Shown: positions 1 to 6,897 of the stretch, one piece after another | Position numbering within the stretch: the stretch's first letter is position 1 | Layout: each line of letters opens with the position of its first letter | Source: Natrialbaceae archaeon | Lineage (GTDB): Archaea; Halobacteriota; Halobacteria; Halobacteriales; Natrialbaceae | DNA length: 20,492 bases | Direction: 5' to 3' | Assembly (NCBI GenBank): GCA_003552325.1 | Contig: PUKM01000159.1 | Location: forward strand, 1 to 20,492 | Notes under the pieces: model-generated | What the model saw: the letters and a program-made list of their open reading frames with translations, nothing else | The model's database searches: none | What the model was told of the DNA's origin: nothing | Program-made: the position numbers and the translations under genes

Positions 1-916
<916 letters not shown>

Positions 917-922
917 GCTATC

Positions 923-941
923 CCTCCAGCAGAGCTGGAGG
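923..941 (-). other. Hairpin next to the 16S 5' end in the pre-rRNA leader
   Basis: An eight-base-pair perfect stem (CCTCCAGC at 923-930 with GCTGGAGG at 934-941) with a three-base loop ends six bases before the mature 16S 5' end. It lies in the transcribed leader and probably takes part in folding or trimming of the precursor. The large processing stem that encloses archaeal 16S cannot be assessed because its 3' strand is outside the window. Confidence 0.6.
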
Positions 942-985
942 ATTTTGGCGGTGAATGTAGGTACACACTCACACTAAATGGGTCC

Positions 986-1027
986 GTTCGGTGACCGCGA
1001 TCGCCGACCGATCGAGCGTCACCGAAC
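986..1027 (-). other. Long hairpin in the 16S leader
   Basis: GTTCGGTGAC (986-995) pairs perfectly with GTCACCGAAC (1018-1027). Inside, GATCG and CGATC add a further five pairs after a small internal loop. It lies between the promoter array and the 16S gene, so it is in the transcribed leader. It may be a fold or processing signal of the precursor; the function is inferred only from position. Confidence 0.55.
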
Positions 1028-1113
1028 TATCAAGGCTAACATCAGATCCCATCTGTACGGCGGACCGCAGGGGTGAGATCCTCATTTCCTTCGGACTTCT
1101 TTGTAGGTTGTCT

Positions 1114-1134
1114 GGGGTACTTAACCCCTTCGAA
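1114..1134 (-). promoter_or_regulatory. Possible proximal rRNA promoter (divergent copy)
   Basis: On the minus strand this reads TTCGAAGGGGTTAAGTACCC. It has the TTCGA-n-TTAAGTA layout that I recall from haloarchaeal rRNA promoters, with an A-T-rich box TTAAGTA. It differs from the three near-identical upstream copies, and it also forms a short GGGGT/ACCCC hairpin, so it may instead be only a leader structure. Confidence 0.4.
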
Positions 1135-1213
1135 CCGAGTCCGAGACGACGCAACGAGTTGAACGTTGCGTCAATCACGCGTTCTTTGCGTTTGCATCCG
1201 AGTGCCCGTTATT

Positions 1214-1232
1214 ACTTAAGGGCGTCGGATCG
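1214..1232 (-). promoter_or_regulatory. rRNA operon promoter, copy 1 of the near-identical set
   Basis: Minus-strand CGATCCGACGCCCTTAAGT. The TTAAGT box is the TATA element, and initiation is expected about 25 bases downstream, near 1190. The same 18-19 bases recur at 1287-1305 and, with TTATAT in the box, at 1366-1384. Tandem promoters of this form are typical in front of haloarchaeal rRNA operons. Confidence 0.85.
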
Positions 1233-1286
1233 GACCGAAGCCGGCGAAGCCGACCTCGAGTACATCCAATCCGAAGTTCCTTGTAC

Positions 1287-1305
1287 ACTTAAGGGCGTCG
1301 GATCG
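1287..1305 (-). promoter_or_regulatory. rRNA operon promoter, copy 2
   Basis: Minus-strand CGATCCGACGCCCTTAAGT, identical over 19 bases to the copy at 1214-1232 and spaced 73 bases from it. This is the second tandem promoter of the rRNA operon. Confidence 0.85.
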
Positions 1306-1365
1306 CAGCGCGCCGGAAGTCGTATCCGGCAACGCGTTTGCGTTCCAATCTCAGCAGCCGTGTGT

Positions 1366-1384
1366 ATATAAGGGCGTCGGATCG
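1366..1384 (-). promoter_or_regulatory. rRNA operon promoter, copy 3
   Basis: Minus-strand CGATCCGACGCCCTTATAT. It matches the other copies except that the box is TTATATA instead of TTAAGT, and it is 79 bases from copy 2. A GGCTTCGGC-rich palindromic stretch lies just upstream at about 1388-1406. Confidence 0.85.
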
Positions 1385-1559
1385 GTGTCGGCGGCCGAAG
1401 CCGCGTTGTGACACACGATCGAGCCCCACACACGGGCGAGCGTGAATCGACGCCAGTGTAAGGCGGGGATGCAGTGCCTACCTCCGTGCCGGGATACGGC
1501 CAGAGGGAACGTGGCTGCGTGCGCCACGTCGTTCGCATTCTAAACGAGGAGAGGGTGAG

Positions 1560-1578
1560 TACATAAGGCCGTCGAACG
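1560..1578 (-). promoter_or_regulatory. rRNA operon promoter, distal copy
   Basis: Minus-strand CGTTCGACGGCCTTATGTA. It has the TTCGACG element followed by a TTATGTA box, the layout I recall for haloarchaeal rRNA promoters. It is 194 bases upstream of copy 3 and, like the other copies, is flanked upstream by GGCTTCCG-like sequence. Confidence 0.75.
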
Positions 1579-2007
1579 GAAGCCGCCGTGGGAACACGCT
1601 ACCATGGCACGGTTTTCCATCGATTTGGATTGTCATTTCCCGCCCCTCACAGTATAAATATGACTCGAGCAGGTGCTCACGAAGTGATGTCCCGCGGGCG
1701 GAGGTCGATCGGTCATTCCGGCCTGGTAGGTGTGGTCTGATCGAGTGGTACCCGCGTAAGCACGCTCGTGCGTGTGCGTCTATGAAGGTATTGATGCGAG
1801 TGCGTTACTGCGACCGTGTCGGAGCGATCGCCGGGGAATCGTCCGGTTGTACGTTGTGGATCCCGTTTTCGGGACGGGACTTCCACAATTGCGTTCCGAG
1901 GAAGCAGGCGTAGGGCGACAAAAAGGAGGTGTCCGACCAACGACCCCGAGTGGTGTTCCCGGCGGGGGGACGCCGAGTCTAGAGTAACATCTGCAACGGT
2001 TTCCACA

Positions 2008-2034
2008 CTGATCGCCGACCGCTCTGGCGATCAG
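2008..2034. other. Perfect nine-base-pair inverted repeat
   Basis: CTGATCGCC (2008-2016) and GGCGATCAG (2026-2034) are exact reverse complements around a nine-base loop. There is no T-run on either side, so it is not a typical terminator. It lies in a gene-less stretch; it could be an RNA hairpin or a protein-binding site. Confidence 0.45.
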
Positions 2035-2239
2035 GTGTACAACGACTTGCAGTGGCTACGATACCTCTCGAACAGCGTTGTCAGGGGCAGTGGGAGAGTG
2101 CGGCTGTACGAAGCGAGTCAGTGCTGGCAAACGCACGAGTCGTGTATCGATAGCCGCCTCAGCAGTACCCTTCCCGGGACGCTCGAGGCGAACTGATCCG
2201 TCTTCGCCGTGTACAGCCCAGTATCCGGGAGCGAGTACT

Positions 2240-2245
2240 CTATAC
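2240..2245 (+). promoter_or_regulatory. TATA box of the halocyanin gene
   Basis: CTATAC centred about 26 bases before the ATG at 2269, the spacing expected for a leaderless haloarchaeal transcript. This supports the ATG at 2269 rather than the in-frame ATG 60 bases upstream. Confidence 0.6.
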
Positions 2246-2268
2246 GCACGAGGCCGAAGGATGAGCTA

Positions 2269-2781
2269 ATGACCTCGAGGAGGCCGCAAGTCGCGGGTGG
2301 TCGCGCTGAGAGTCGGCGACAATTCCTGGCCGGGATAACCGTTACCGCCGGGCTCGCACTCGCGGGCTGTCTCTTTGGCGGCGGTGACGATGACGAACAC
2401 TACTACGAGGACGAGGCGTTCGTGGACGAGGATGACGAGCCCGAGTACGATGGCTACCTCAGTGGGATCGACCATCCGGGGACAGTCGACTGGACCGATA
2501 CCGACGAGGACGCGATGGTGATTGCGGTCGGGACAGGGAGAGAGGGTATGGGGTATGCCCCCCGTTCGGTCCGCGTCGACGCTGGGTCGACGATCACCTG
2601 GGAGTGGACCGGCGAGGGGGGCCGACATAACGTCGTCCACGTCGATGGCGAGTTCGCGAGTCAAGAGTACCACGAGGAGGGAACGACGTGGGAGCATACG
2701 TTCGACGAACCAGGCGAGTACCCCTACGTCTGCACGCCACACGAGCATCGGGATATGATCGGCGGCGTCGAAGTCGTCTAG
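2269..2781 (+). CDS. Halocyanin-like blue copper lipoprotein
   Basis: A small type 1 copper protein of about 170 residues that likely carries electrons at the outer face of the cell membrane. The N-terminus has a twin-arginine motif (SRRQFLAG, residues 15-22), a hydrophobic stretch and a lipobox LAGC with Cys34 as the lipid-anchored residue, so export is by the Tat route. An acidic linker (about 39-60) precedes the cupredoxin fold. The copper ligands visible are His120 in RHNVVH, then Cys155, His158 and Met163 in YVCTPHEHRDM, the full set for halocyanin/plastocyanin-type sites. The start at 2269 is chosen because it puts the Tat signal near the N-terminus and sits correctly behind a TATA box. 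The gene stands alone and converges on the dihydrolipoyl dehydrogenase gene 126 bp away. The redox partner is not evident from the neighbours. Confidence 0.93.
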   Translation: MTSRRPQVAGGRAESRRQFLAGITVTAGLALAGCLFGGGDDDEHYYEDEAFVDEDDEPEYDGYLSGIDHPGTVDWTDTDEDAMVIAVGTGREGMGYAPRSVRVDAGSTITWEWTGEGGRHNVVHVDGEFASQEYHEEGTTWEHTFDEPGEYPYVCTPHEHRDMIGGVEVV

Positions 2782-2907
2782 AGGGATGTGGCGTCTGTCC
2801 GTGACTGGAGGACCCCAAAACCGGTTTAGTCGGATCAATCTGTAGAAACCGCTCGAGAGCCGCGACGCTCACTACTGGCCGAGAAACGAGTGGCAAGAGG
2901 GGAGAGA

Positions 2908-4368
2908 TCAGCGGTTGAGCGTGTGGATCGCGTGTCCGAGGGCGTTTTCGGTGGCTTCCATCACGGCTTCGGAGAGGGTCGGATGGGTGTGAATCGTCGC
3001 AGCCACGTCCTCGAGGGTGGCCCCGAGTTCGATGGCGAGGCCGAGTTCGGCGATCAGTTCGGAGGCCTCGGGGCCGACGATCTGTGCGCCGAGGACGAAG
3101 CCGGCGTCGGCGTCGGCGACGATTTTGACGAAGCCATCGGTGTGGCCGGTGGTGAGGGCGCGGCCACTCGCCTGGAAGGGGAATTTGCCGACGACCGTCT
3201 CGAAGCCTTCCTCCTCCGCTTCGGCTTCAGTCATGCCCACCGTCCCGATTTCGGGGTCCGTGAATACGGCTGCGGGCATCGCCTGGTAGTCGAGCGCGGC
3301 GGGTTCGCCGGCGATCACTTCGGCGGCGACCTGGCCTTCCTTGCTGCCGGCGTGGGCGAGCATCGGTTCACCAGCGACGTCACCGACGGCGAAAATGTGC
3401 TCGAGGTTCGTGCGTGCGCGGTCGTCCGTTGGGATGAAGCCCTGATCGTCGGTTTCGATACCAGCGGCCTCGAGTTCGAGGGTGTCAGAGACCGGTGCCC
3501 GGCCGACTGCGACGAGAACCTTGTCGGCATCGAGCTCGAGCGTGTCCGCGGTTTCTTCGACCTGACCACCGTCGGCGGCGGCCCCATCTGTTGGCTCGGC
3601 TTCGACACGAATCCCGTCGCCGTGTTCGTGCCAGTCGCTGGCGCCGTAGCCGAAGTGGAAGTCGATTCCGAGTGCCTTCGCGCGCTTTTTGACCGGACGA
3701 GCAACGGCGGGGTCGAACCCGGGCAGGGCTTCATCGAGCATTTCGATGACAGTGACGTCGGTGCCAATCTTGGCGAAGACGGTCGCGAGTTCCATGCCGA
3801 TGTAGCCCGCACCGACGATGACGAGCGAGTCGGGGACAGAGTCGAGGGCGAGGGCCTGCCGGGAATTGAGAACAGGCTCGTCGCTGTAGTCGAAATTCGG
3901 GATTTCGATGGGGCGAGAGCCGGTGGCGATGATCGCGTGTTCGAACTCGAGGGACTCACTGCCCTGGCCGTCACCGCCGTGAGAGACCCGGACGGTGTTC
4001 TCGTCGGCGAAGTGTGCCGTGCCCTCTAAGAGGTTGACGCCGTTTGCCTTACAGAGTTTTTCGACGCCCCCGGTGAGCTGGTCGACGATACCGTCTTTCC
4101 AGCCGACCATCCCCTCGAGGTCGATGGCGGGGTCGGCGTAGATCCCCATCTCCTCGGCGTTGCCGGCCTCGTGGGCGAGGCCGCTGGCGTGGATGAGGGC
4201 TTTCGAGGGGATACAGCCGTGGTTCAGGCAGGTGCCCCCGTAGGCGTCCTTTTCGACGAGTGTAACGTCCAGATCGAGCTGTCCGGCGCGAATAGCGGCG
4301 ACGTACCCCGCGGGCCCGGCTCCGATGACGAGGACGTCCGTTCCGGTTGCGATGTCTCCGACGACCAT
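2908..4368 (-). CDS. lpdA: Dihydrolipoyl dehydrogenase (E3)
   Basis: FAD-dependent pyridine nucleotide-disulfide oxidoreductase that reoxidises dihydrolipoamide with NAD+, the E3 step of 2-oxoacid dehydrogenase and glycine cleavage complexes in the cytoplasm. At 486 residues it has the usual family length. Visible motifs: FAD-binding GAGPAG (16-21), redox-active GGTCLNHGCIPSKAL with Cys47 and Cys52, NAD-binding GAGYIG (186-191), a second FAD contact TNLEHIFAVGD (320-330), and the C-terminal HTHPTLSE with His462 and Glu467 as the acid/base pair. This combination separates it from mercuric or glutathione reductases. No E1, E2 or glycine cleavage genes adjoin it; upstream on the same strand is threonine ammonia-lyase, 61 bp away. 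A TATA box about 26 bases before the ATG suggests its own leaderless transcript. Confidence 0.96.
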   Translation of the reverse strand: MVVGDIATGTDVLVIGAGPAGYVAAIRAGQLDLDVTLVEKDAYGGTCLNHGCIPSKALIHASGLAHEAGNAEEMGIYADPAIDLEGMVGWKDGIVDQLTGGVEKLCKANGVNLLEGTAHFADENTVRVSHGGDGQGSESLEFEHAIIATGSRPIEIPNFDYSDEPVLNSRQALALDSVPDSLVIVGAGYIGMELATVFAKIGTDVTVIEMLDEALPGFDPAVARPVKKRAKALGIDFHFGYGASDWHEHGDGIRVEAEPTDGAAADGGQVEETADTLELDADKVLVAVGRAPVSDTLELEAAGIETDDQGFIPTDDRARTNLEHIFAVGDVAGEPMLAHAGSKEGQVAAEVIAGEPAALDYQAMPAAVFTDPEIGTVGMTEAEAEEEGFETVVGKFPFQASGRALTTGHTDGFVKIVADADAGFVLGAQIVGPEASELIAELGLAIELGATLEDVAATIHTHPTLSEAVMEATENALGHAIHTLNR

Positions 4369-4390
4369 ACGTGCATCAACCCAGCGAAGG

Positions 4391-4398
4391 CATAAAAA
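4391..4398 (-). promoter_or_regulatory. TATA box of lpdA
   Basis: Minus-strand TTTTTATG centred about 26 bases before the lpdA start. Its T-run lies just after the end of the upstream threonine ammonia-lyase gene and could also serve as a weak terminator for that gene. Confidence 0.6.
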
Positions 4399-4429
4399 CA
4401 GGCAGGTATTGCGCCGACCGACACGGGAT

Positions 4430-5650
4430 TCACGCCACCCGCGTCACGTCGTAGCCCCCCGACTCGATGGTGTCGATGACCTCGCGTGCGTGCCCGTGTC
4501 CGCTCGTGACCACCTGAAAGACGAGGTAGGCCTCCCCGACCTGGAGTCCTTCGACCGCCCGGTCGTGGCGAACGGTCCGAATATTCGCCCCGAGGTCAGA
4601 GATGGTGCCGGAGAGATCCGCCATCTTCCCGGGTTGGTCCTCGATGCGCACGCGCAGGCGAAGGAGTTGCTCACGGTCGGTCAGGGCGTGCTCGAGCACG
4701 GTCTGCAGCATCGAGATGTCGATGTTTCCCCCACAGAGCAGCGGCATGACCGTCTCACCGCGGACGTCGAGGTCGTCGTCGAGGAGGCCCGCGACGGAGG
4801 TGGCACCGGCACCTTCGACGAGTTGTTTCGCTCGCTCGAGCAAGATCAAGGTAGCCTGGGCGATCTGGTCGTCGGTGACGGTAACGATCTCGTCGACGTG
4901 TGTGTCGATGATCTCGAACGTCAGCGGCGCAATACCCCCGGTCGCGATTCCATCGGCGATCGTGTTCGGATCGTCGATCTCCTGGGGCGTCCCTTTGTCC
5001 AGACTCTCGGGAACGGTCGCAGCCGACTCGGCCTGGACGCCGACGATCCGGACGCCGGGGTCGAGTTCGGCGAACGCGGTGGCGATCCCGCTGATGAGGC
5101 CGCCACCGCCGATGGGGACGATGACGGTGTCGACGTCGGGAAGCGCCTCGTACATCTCGAGGGCGAGGGTGCCCTGTCCGGCGACGATGTCGGGGTCGTC
5201 GTAGGCGTGGACGAACGCCACGTCGTCGTCTTCGGCCAGGGTTTTCGCATGAGCCATCGCCGCCTGAAAGTCCTGCCCCTCGAGGACGACGTCGCCGCCG
5301 TACCCACGGGTGGCGTTGATCTTTGCCTGGGGGGCGTGACGGGGCATAACGATCGTCGACTCGAGGCCGGTTTCGGTGGCAGCCAGCGCGACGCCCTGGG
5401 CGTGATTGCCTGCACTCGCGGCGACGACCCGAGAGACGTCACCCGCCTCGGCGAGCTGGACGAGTTTGTTGTACGCGCCCCGGGTTTTGAACGAGCCGGT
5501 TCGCTGGAGGTGTTCCATCTTCATCACCACGGTGGCCTCCGCCATGGCACTCAGGGACCGACTGTTCTCGAGGGGCGTCTCCCGGACGACGTTGTCGTCA
5601 TCGAGTCGGTCTCGGGCGTGCAGAATATCGTCGAAAGTGACCGTGGTCAT
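4430..5650 (-). CDS. ilvA: Threonine ammonia-lyase (threonine dehydratase) with ACT domain
   Basis: PLP enzyme converting L-threonine to 2-oxobutanoate and ammonia, the entry to isoleucine synthesis or threonine breakdown. Counting from the ATG at 5650 the protein has 406 residues. The PLP lysine is Lys55 in TGSFKTRGAYNK, followed by SAGNHAQG (79-86) and the phosphate-binding GGGG (181-184). The C-terminal part from about residue 330 (LRLRVRIEDQPGKMADLSG) is a single ACT domain, as in short threonine dehydratases that may be feedback-regulated. An in-frame ATG lies 48 bases upstream, but that extension (rich in Gln, Asn and Pro) is unlike the family N-terminus, and a TATA box ends about 27 bases before 5650. 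A serine/threonine dehydratase with broader substrate use is the main alternative. The upstream intergenic region holds a structured repeat element. Confidence 0.92.
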   Translation of the reverse strand: MTTVTFDDILHARDRLDDDNVVRETPLENSRSLSAMAEATVVMKMEHLQRTGSFKTRGAYNKLVQLAEAGDVSRVVAASAGNHAQGVALAATETGLESTIVMPRHAPQAKINATRGYGGDVVLEGQDFQAAMAHAKTLAEDDDVAFVHAYDDPDIVAGQGTLALEMYEALPDVDTVIVPIGGGGLISGIATAFAELDPGVRIVGVQAESAATVPESLDKGTPQEIDDPNTIADGIATGGIAPLTFEIIDTHVDEIVTVTDDQIAQATLILLERAKQLVEGAGATSVAGLLDDDLDVRGETVMPLLCGGNIDISMLQTVLEHALTDREQLLRLRVRIEDQPGKMADLSGTISDLGANIRTVRHDRAVEGLQVGEAYLVFQVVTSGHGHAREVIDTIESGGYDVTRVA

Positions 5651-5676
5651 CTCGACAAAGCCGTTTTGGTTCGTGC

Positions 5677-5686
5677 AATATTTAGG
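5677..5686 (-). promoter_or_regulatory. TATA box of ilvA
   Basis: Minus-strand CCTAAATATT, 27-36 bases before the ATG at 5650. It supports the shorter protein and a leaderless or nearly leaderless transcript. Confidence 0.5.
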
Positions 5687-5748
5687 TTGTGGTTGCACCC
5701 TCGAGTCAACGGGGCGATGGGGCCCGAGAAACCGTCGAGGGAGAGCCG

Positions 5749-5826
5749 TATACTGTCAGCTGTACGTCGTTCAAGCGTCTCGCCACCAGCGGAGGCGAGA
5801 ACCTTCATACGGGCACAGCCGACAGG
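5749..5826 (-). repeat. Structured intergenic repeat element, copy A
   Basis: A 78-bp element that aligns without gaps to 12061-12138, with about 53 of 78 positions identical by eye. It has two nested inverted repeats: an outer arm (CTGTCAGCTGT at 5753-5763 with ACAGCCGACAG at 5815-5825, one mismatch) and an inner perfect seven-pair stem (TCTCGCC / GGCGAGA, about 5778-5800). On the minus strand it begins one base after the stop codon of the DUF2071 gene and lies upstream of ilvA. It could be a miniature mobile element, a REP-like palindrome or a 3' UTR RNA structure. Confidence 0.7.
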
Positions 5827-5827
5827 A

Positions 5828-6574
5828 TTACAACACTCGCGGAATCGAGCCAGTCATCTCGAGCCGAGGACAGAAGTGAACGATCGGGTCACCCTCGGGT
5901 GCCGGGATGTCCGCCGCCTCGAACAGCCCGTTTTCGGTTACGGTGGCCTCTGCAGGGCACAGCGGCCACGGATCGTGGGCGATTTCGGCAACGAGCGTTC
6001 GGGGTCCACGGGGGACCAGGGTTCGTCGCCGTTCGGTGAGCCAGTGGGTGAGCGAATCCGGTTCACTCCAGGTTGGCGTGTCCGTCGGTCGGTAACTGAC
6101 GGCGAAGTCACCGGACCCGTTGGCCCGCCTGCTCTGGAAGTCCGTTCGCTCGTCGGTCCCGCCGACGTACTGCTGGGCGTCGAAGCAGGGAACCCCGAGA
6201 CCATGGCGACCGAGGGCTGCGAGGCGGGGGCTGGCGATATCGATGCTGAAAAAGTACAGTCCAGAGACCCCACGATATCGGACGTACGTCCGCAGGTTGA
6301 GTTCGGGACGGGTGAGACGAAGGGGCCCTGGCGTTCCTCTGAGGCCCGCTCGAGCGAGGACGAACGGGACGACGGTGAGCCAGGCCTGGCCGTCGCGGGT
6401 CTCGAGCGCGAATCGGTCGGGAATGTGTGGCCGGAGACGTTCGGGGTCGATCCCCCAGTGGAGAAACGCCCCATCACGCCAGACCATCGAAAAGGGGTGG
6501 GGAAGCCAGGGGAGTCCCGCTGGTGCTGTCTCCGTCGGGCGACTCGACTCACGAGGGACGTGTTGGGCGCTCAT
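5828..6574 (-). CDS. DUF2071 (YqjF-like) family protein
   Basis: A 248-residue protein of the YqjF/DUF2071 family, whose biochemical function is unknown. Recognition rests on the overall pattern: FSMVWRDGAFLHWGIDPERL near residues 28-47, the proline- and phenylalanine-rich WLTVVPFVLARAG, the ELNLRTYVRYRGVSGLYFFS segment, and the C-terminal half with HFCPRLEMTGSIP. Members are soluble acetoacetate-decarboxylase-like folds, to my knowledge, but no catalytic residue can be assigned here. Its ATG overlaps the stop codon of the upstream 71-residue gene (ATGA), so the two are probably translationally coupled in one operon. Immediately after its stop codon lies structured repeat copy A. Confidence 0.88.
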   Translation of the reverse strand: MSAQHVPRESSRPTETAPAGLPWLPHPFSMVWRDGAFLHWGIDPERLRPHIPDRFALETRDGQAWLTVVPFVLARAGLRGTPGPLRLTRPELNLRTYVRYRGVSGLYFFSIDIASPRLAALGRHGLGVPCFDAQQYVGGTDERTDFQSRRANGSGDFAVSYRPTDTPTWSEPDSLTHWLTERRRTLVPRGPRTLVAEIAHDPWPLCPAEATVTENGLFEAADIPAPEGDPIVHFCPRLEMTGSIPRVL

Positions 6575-6786
6575 TCCTGTGGTTGGATGCGTGGGAGTCG
6601 GCTGCCGAGGCGGGACAGTACCCAGAACGTCAAAATAGACGGCGCGAGCGGCAAGCGGATGACGACCAGCCCGAGGAGTCGGCCGATGCCGTCCATCTCC
6701 ACATCCGGGTGGCCGCAGTCAGACGGTGTCACCGTCTTGGACAGTTTCTTCGAGGCCGGATCCGTTGGCGCTATCGCGAAACCCAT
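6571..6786 (-). CDS. Small hypothetical protein coupled to the DUF2071 gene
   Basis: A 71-residue protein that I do not recognise. The N-terminal half is polar (MGFAIAPTDPASKKLSKTV...), and the C-terminal half (about residues 33-63) is hydrophobic and basic, with one likely short membrane segment around GRLLGLVVIRLPLAPSILTF. Support for it being real: its stop overlaps the start of the DUF2071 gene by four bases (ATGA), a typical coupled junction, and a TATA-like box lies about 28 bases before its ATG. It may start at the internal ATG at residue 31 instead, which would leave only the hydrophobic part. It is less acidic than most haloarchaeal proteins, as expected for a membrane peptide. Confidence 0.6.
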   Translation of the reverse strand: MGFAIAPTDPASKKLSKTVTPSDCGHPDVEMDGIGRLLGLVVIRLPLAPSILTFWVLSRLGSRLPRIQPQE

Positions 6787-6810
6787 GCCTGTCTAGTCGT
6801 CGGCAACGGG

Positions 6811-6818
6811 GATAAGTG
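6811..6818 (-). promoter_or_regulatory. TATA-like box of the small gene / DUF2071 operon
   Basis: Minus-strand CACTTATC centred about 28 bases before the ATG at 6786. It supports that start and a leaderless two-gene transcript. Confidence 0.5.
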
Positions 6819-6897
6819 ATCAGATATCAAACATCTCGTGACCATCACGGAACTCGAAGCAATGTGGGGTTTCCCGTCCGCTATCGGCCAAGCGTGG

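Larger units (their letters stand above)
1579..2268. other. About 690 bp without a convincing gene, upstream of the rRNA operon
   Basis: The open frames here (for example 1713-2006 minus and 1816-2196 plus) encode arginine-rich, basic products unlike the acidic proteins of all neighbours, and none is recognisable. What can be seen: a good TATA-like element AGTATAAATA at about 1650-1659; an isolated Shine-Dalgarno-like AAAGGAGGTG at 1922-1931 with no sensible start after it; and a perfect nine-base-pair hairpin at 2008-2034. No tRNA-like T-loop was found. The stretch may hold distal rRNA regulatory sequence or an untranslated RNA. Confidence 0.55.

Noticed and set aside
991..1538. Open frames across the rRNA leader and promoter array on both strands.
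   Set aside because: The products are basic and arginine-rich, and the DNA is explained by repeated promoters and leader structure.
1782..1913. A 43-residue plus-strand frame with three cysteines (starting MKVLMRVRYCDRVGAIAG).
   Set aside because: There is no clear promoter or ribosome-binding site, no CPxCG zinc-finger pattern and basic composition; not enough support to call a gene.
1713..2196. Frames of 97 (minus) and 126 (plus) codons in the gene-less stretch.
   Set aside because: Both products are strongly basic, unlike the acidic haloarchaeal proteome, have no recognisable domain and no well-placed TATA box.
2890..4029. A 379-codon plus-strand frame opposite lpdA.
   Set aside because: It is the antisense shadow of a clear dihydrolipoyl dehydrogenase with all its motifs; the product is not recognisable.
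4325..6796. An 823-codon open frame on the plus strand across ilvA, the DUF2071 gene and the small gene.
   Set aside because: It is antisense to well-recognised genes, has no family resemblance, and such long antisense frames are common in GC-rich haloarchaeal DNA because stop codons are rare in the opposite frame.
6837..6849. Small inverted repeat CGTGACCATCACG downstream of leuS as a terminator.
   Set aside because: Only five pairs and no T-run after it on the minus strand; too weak to call.
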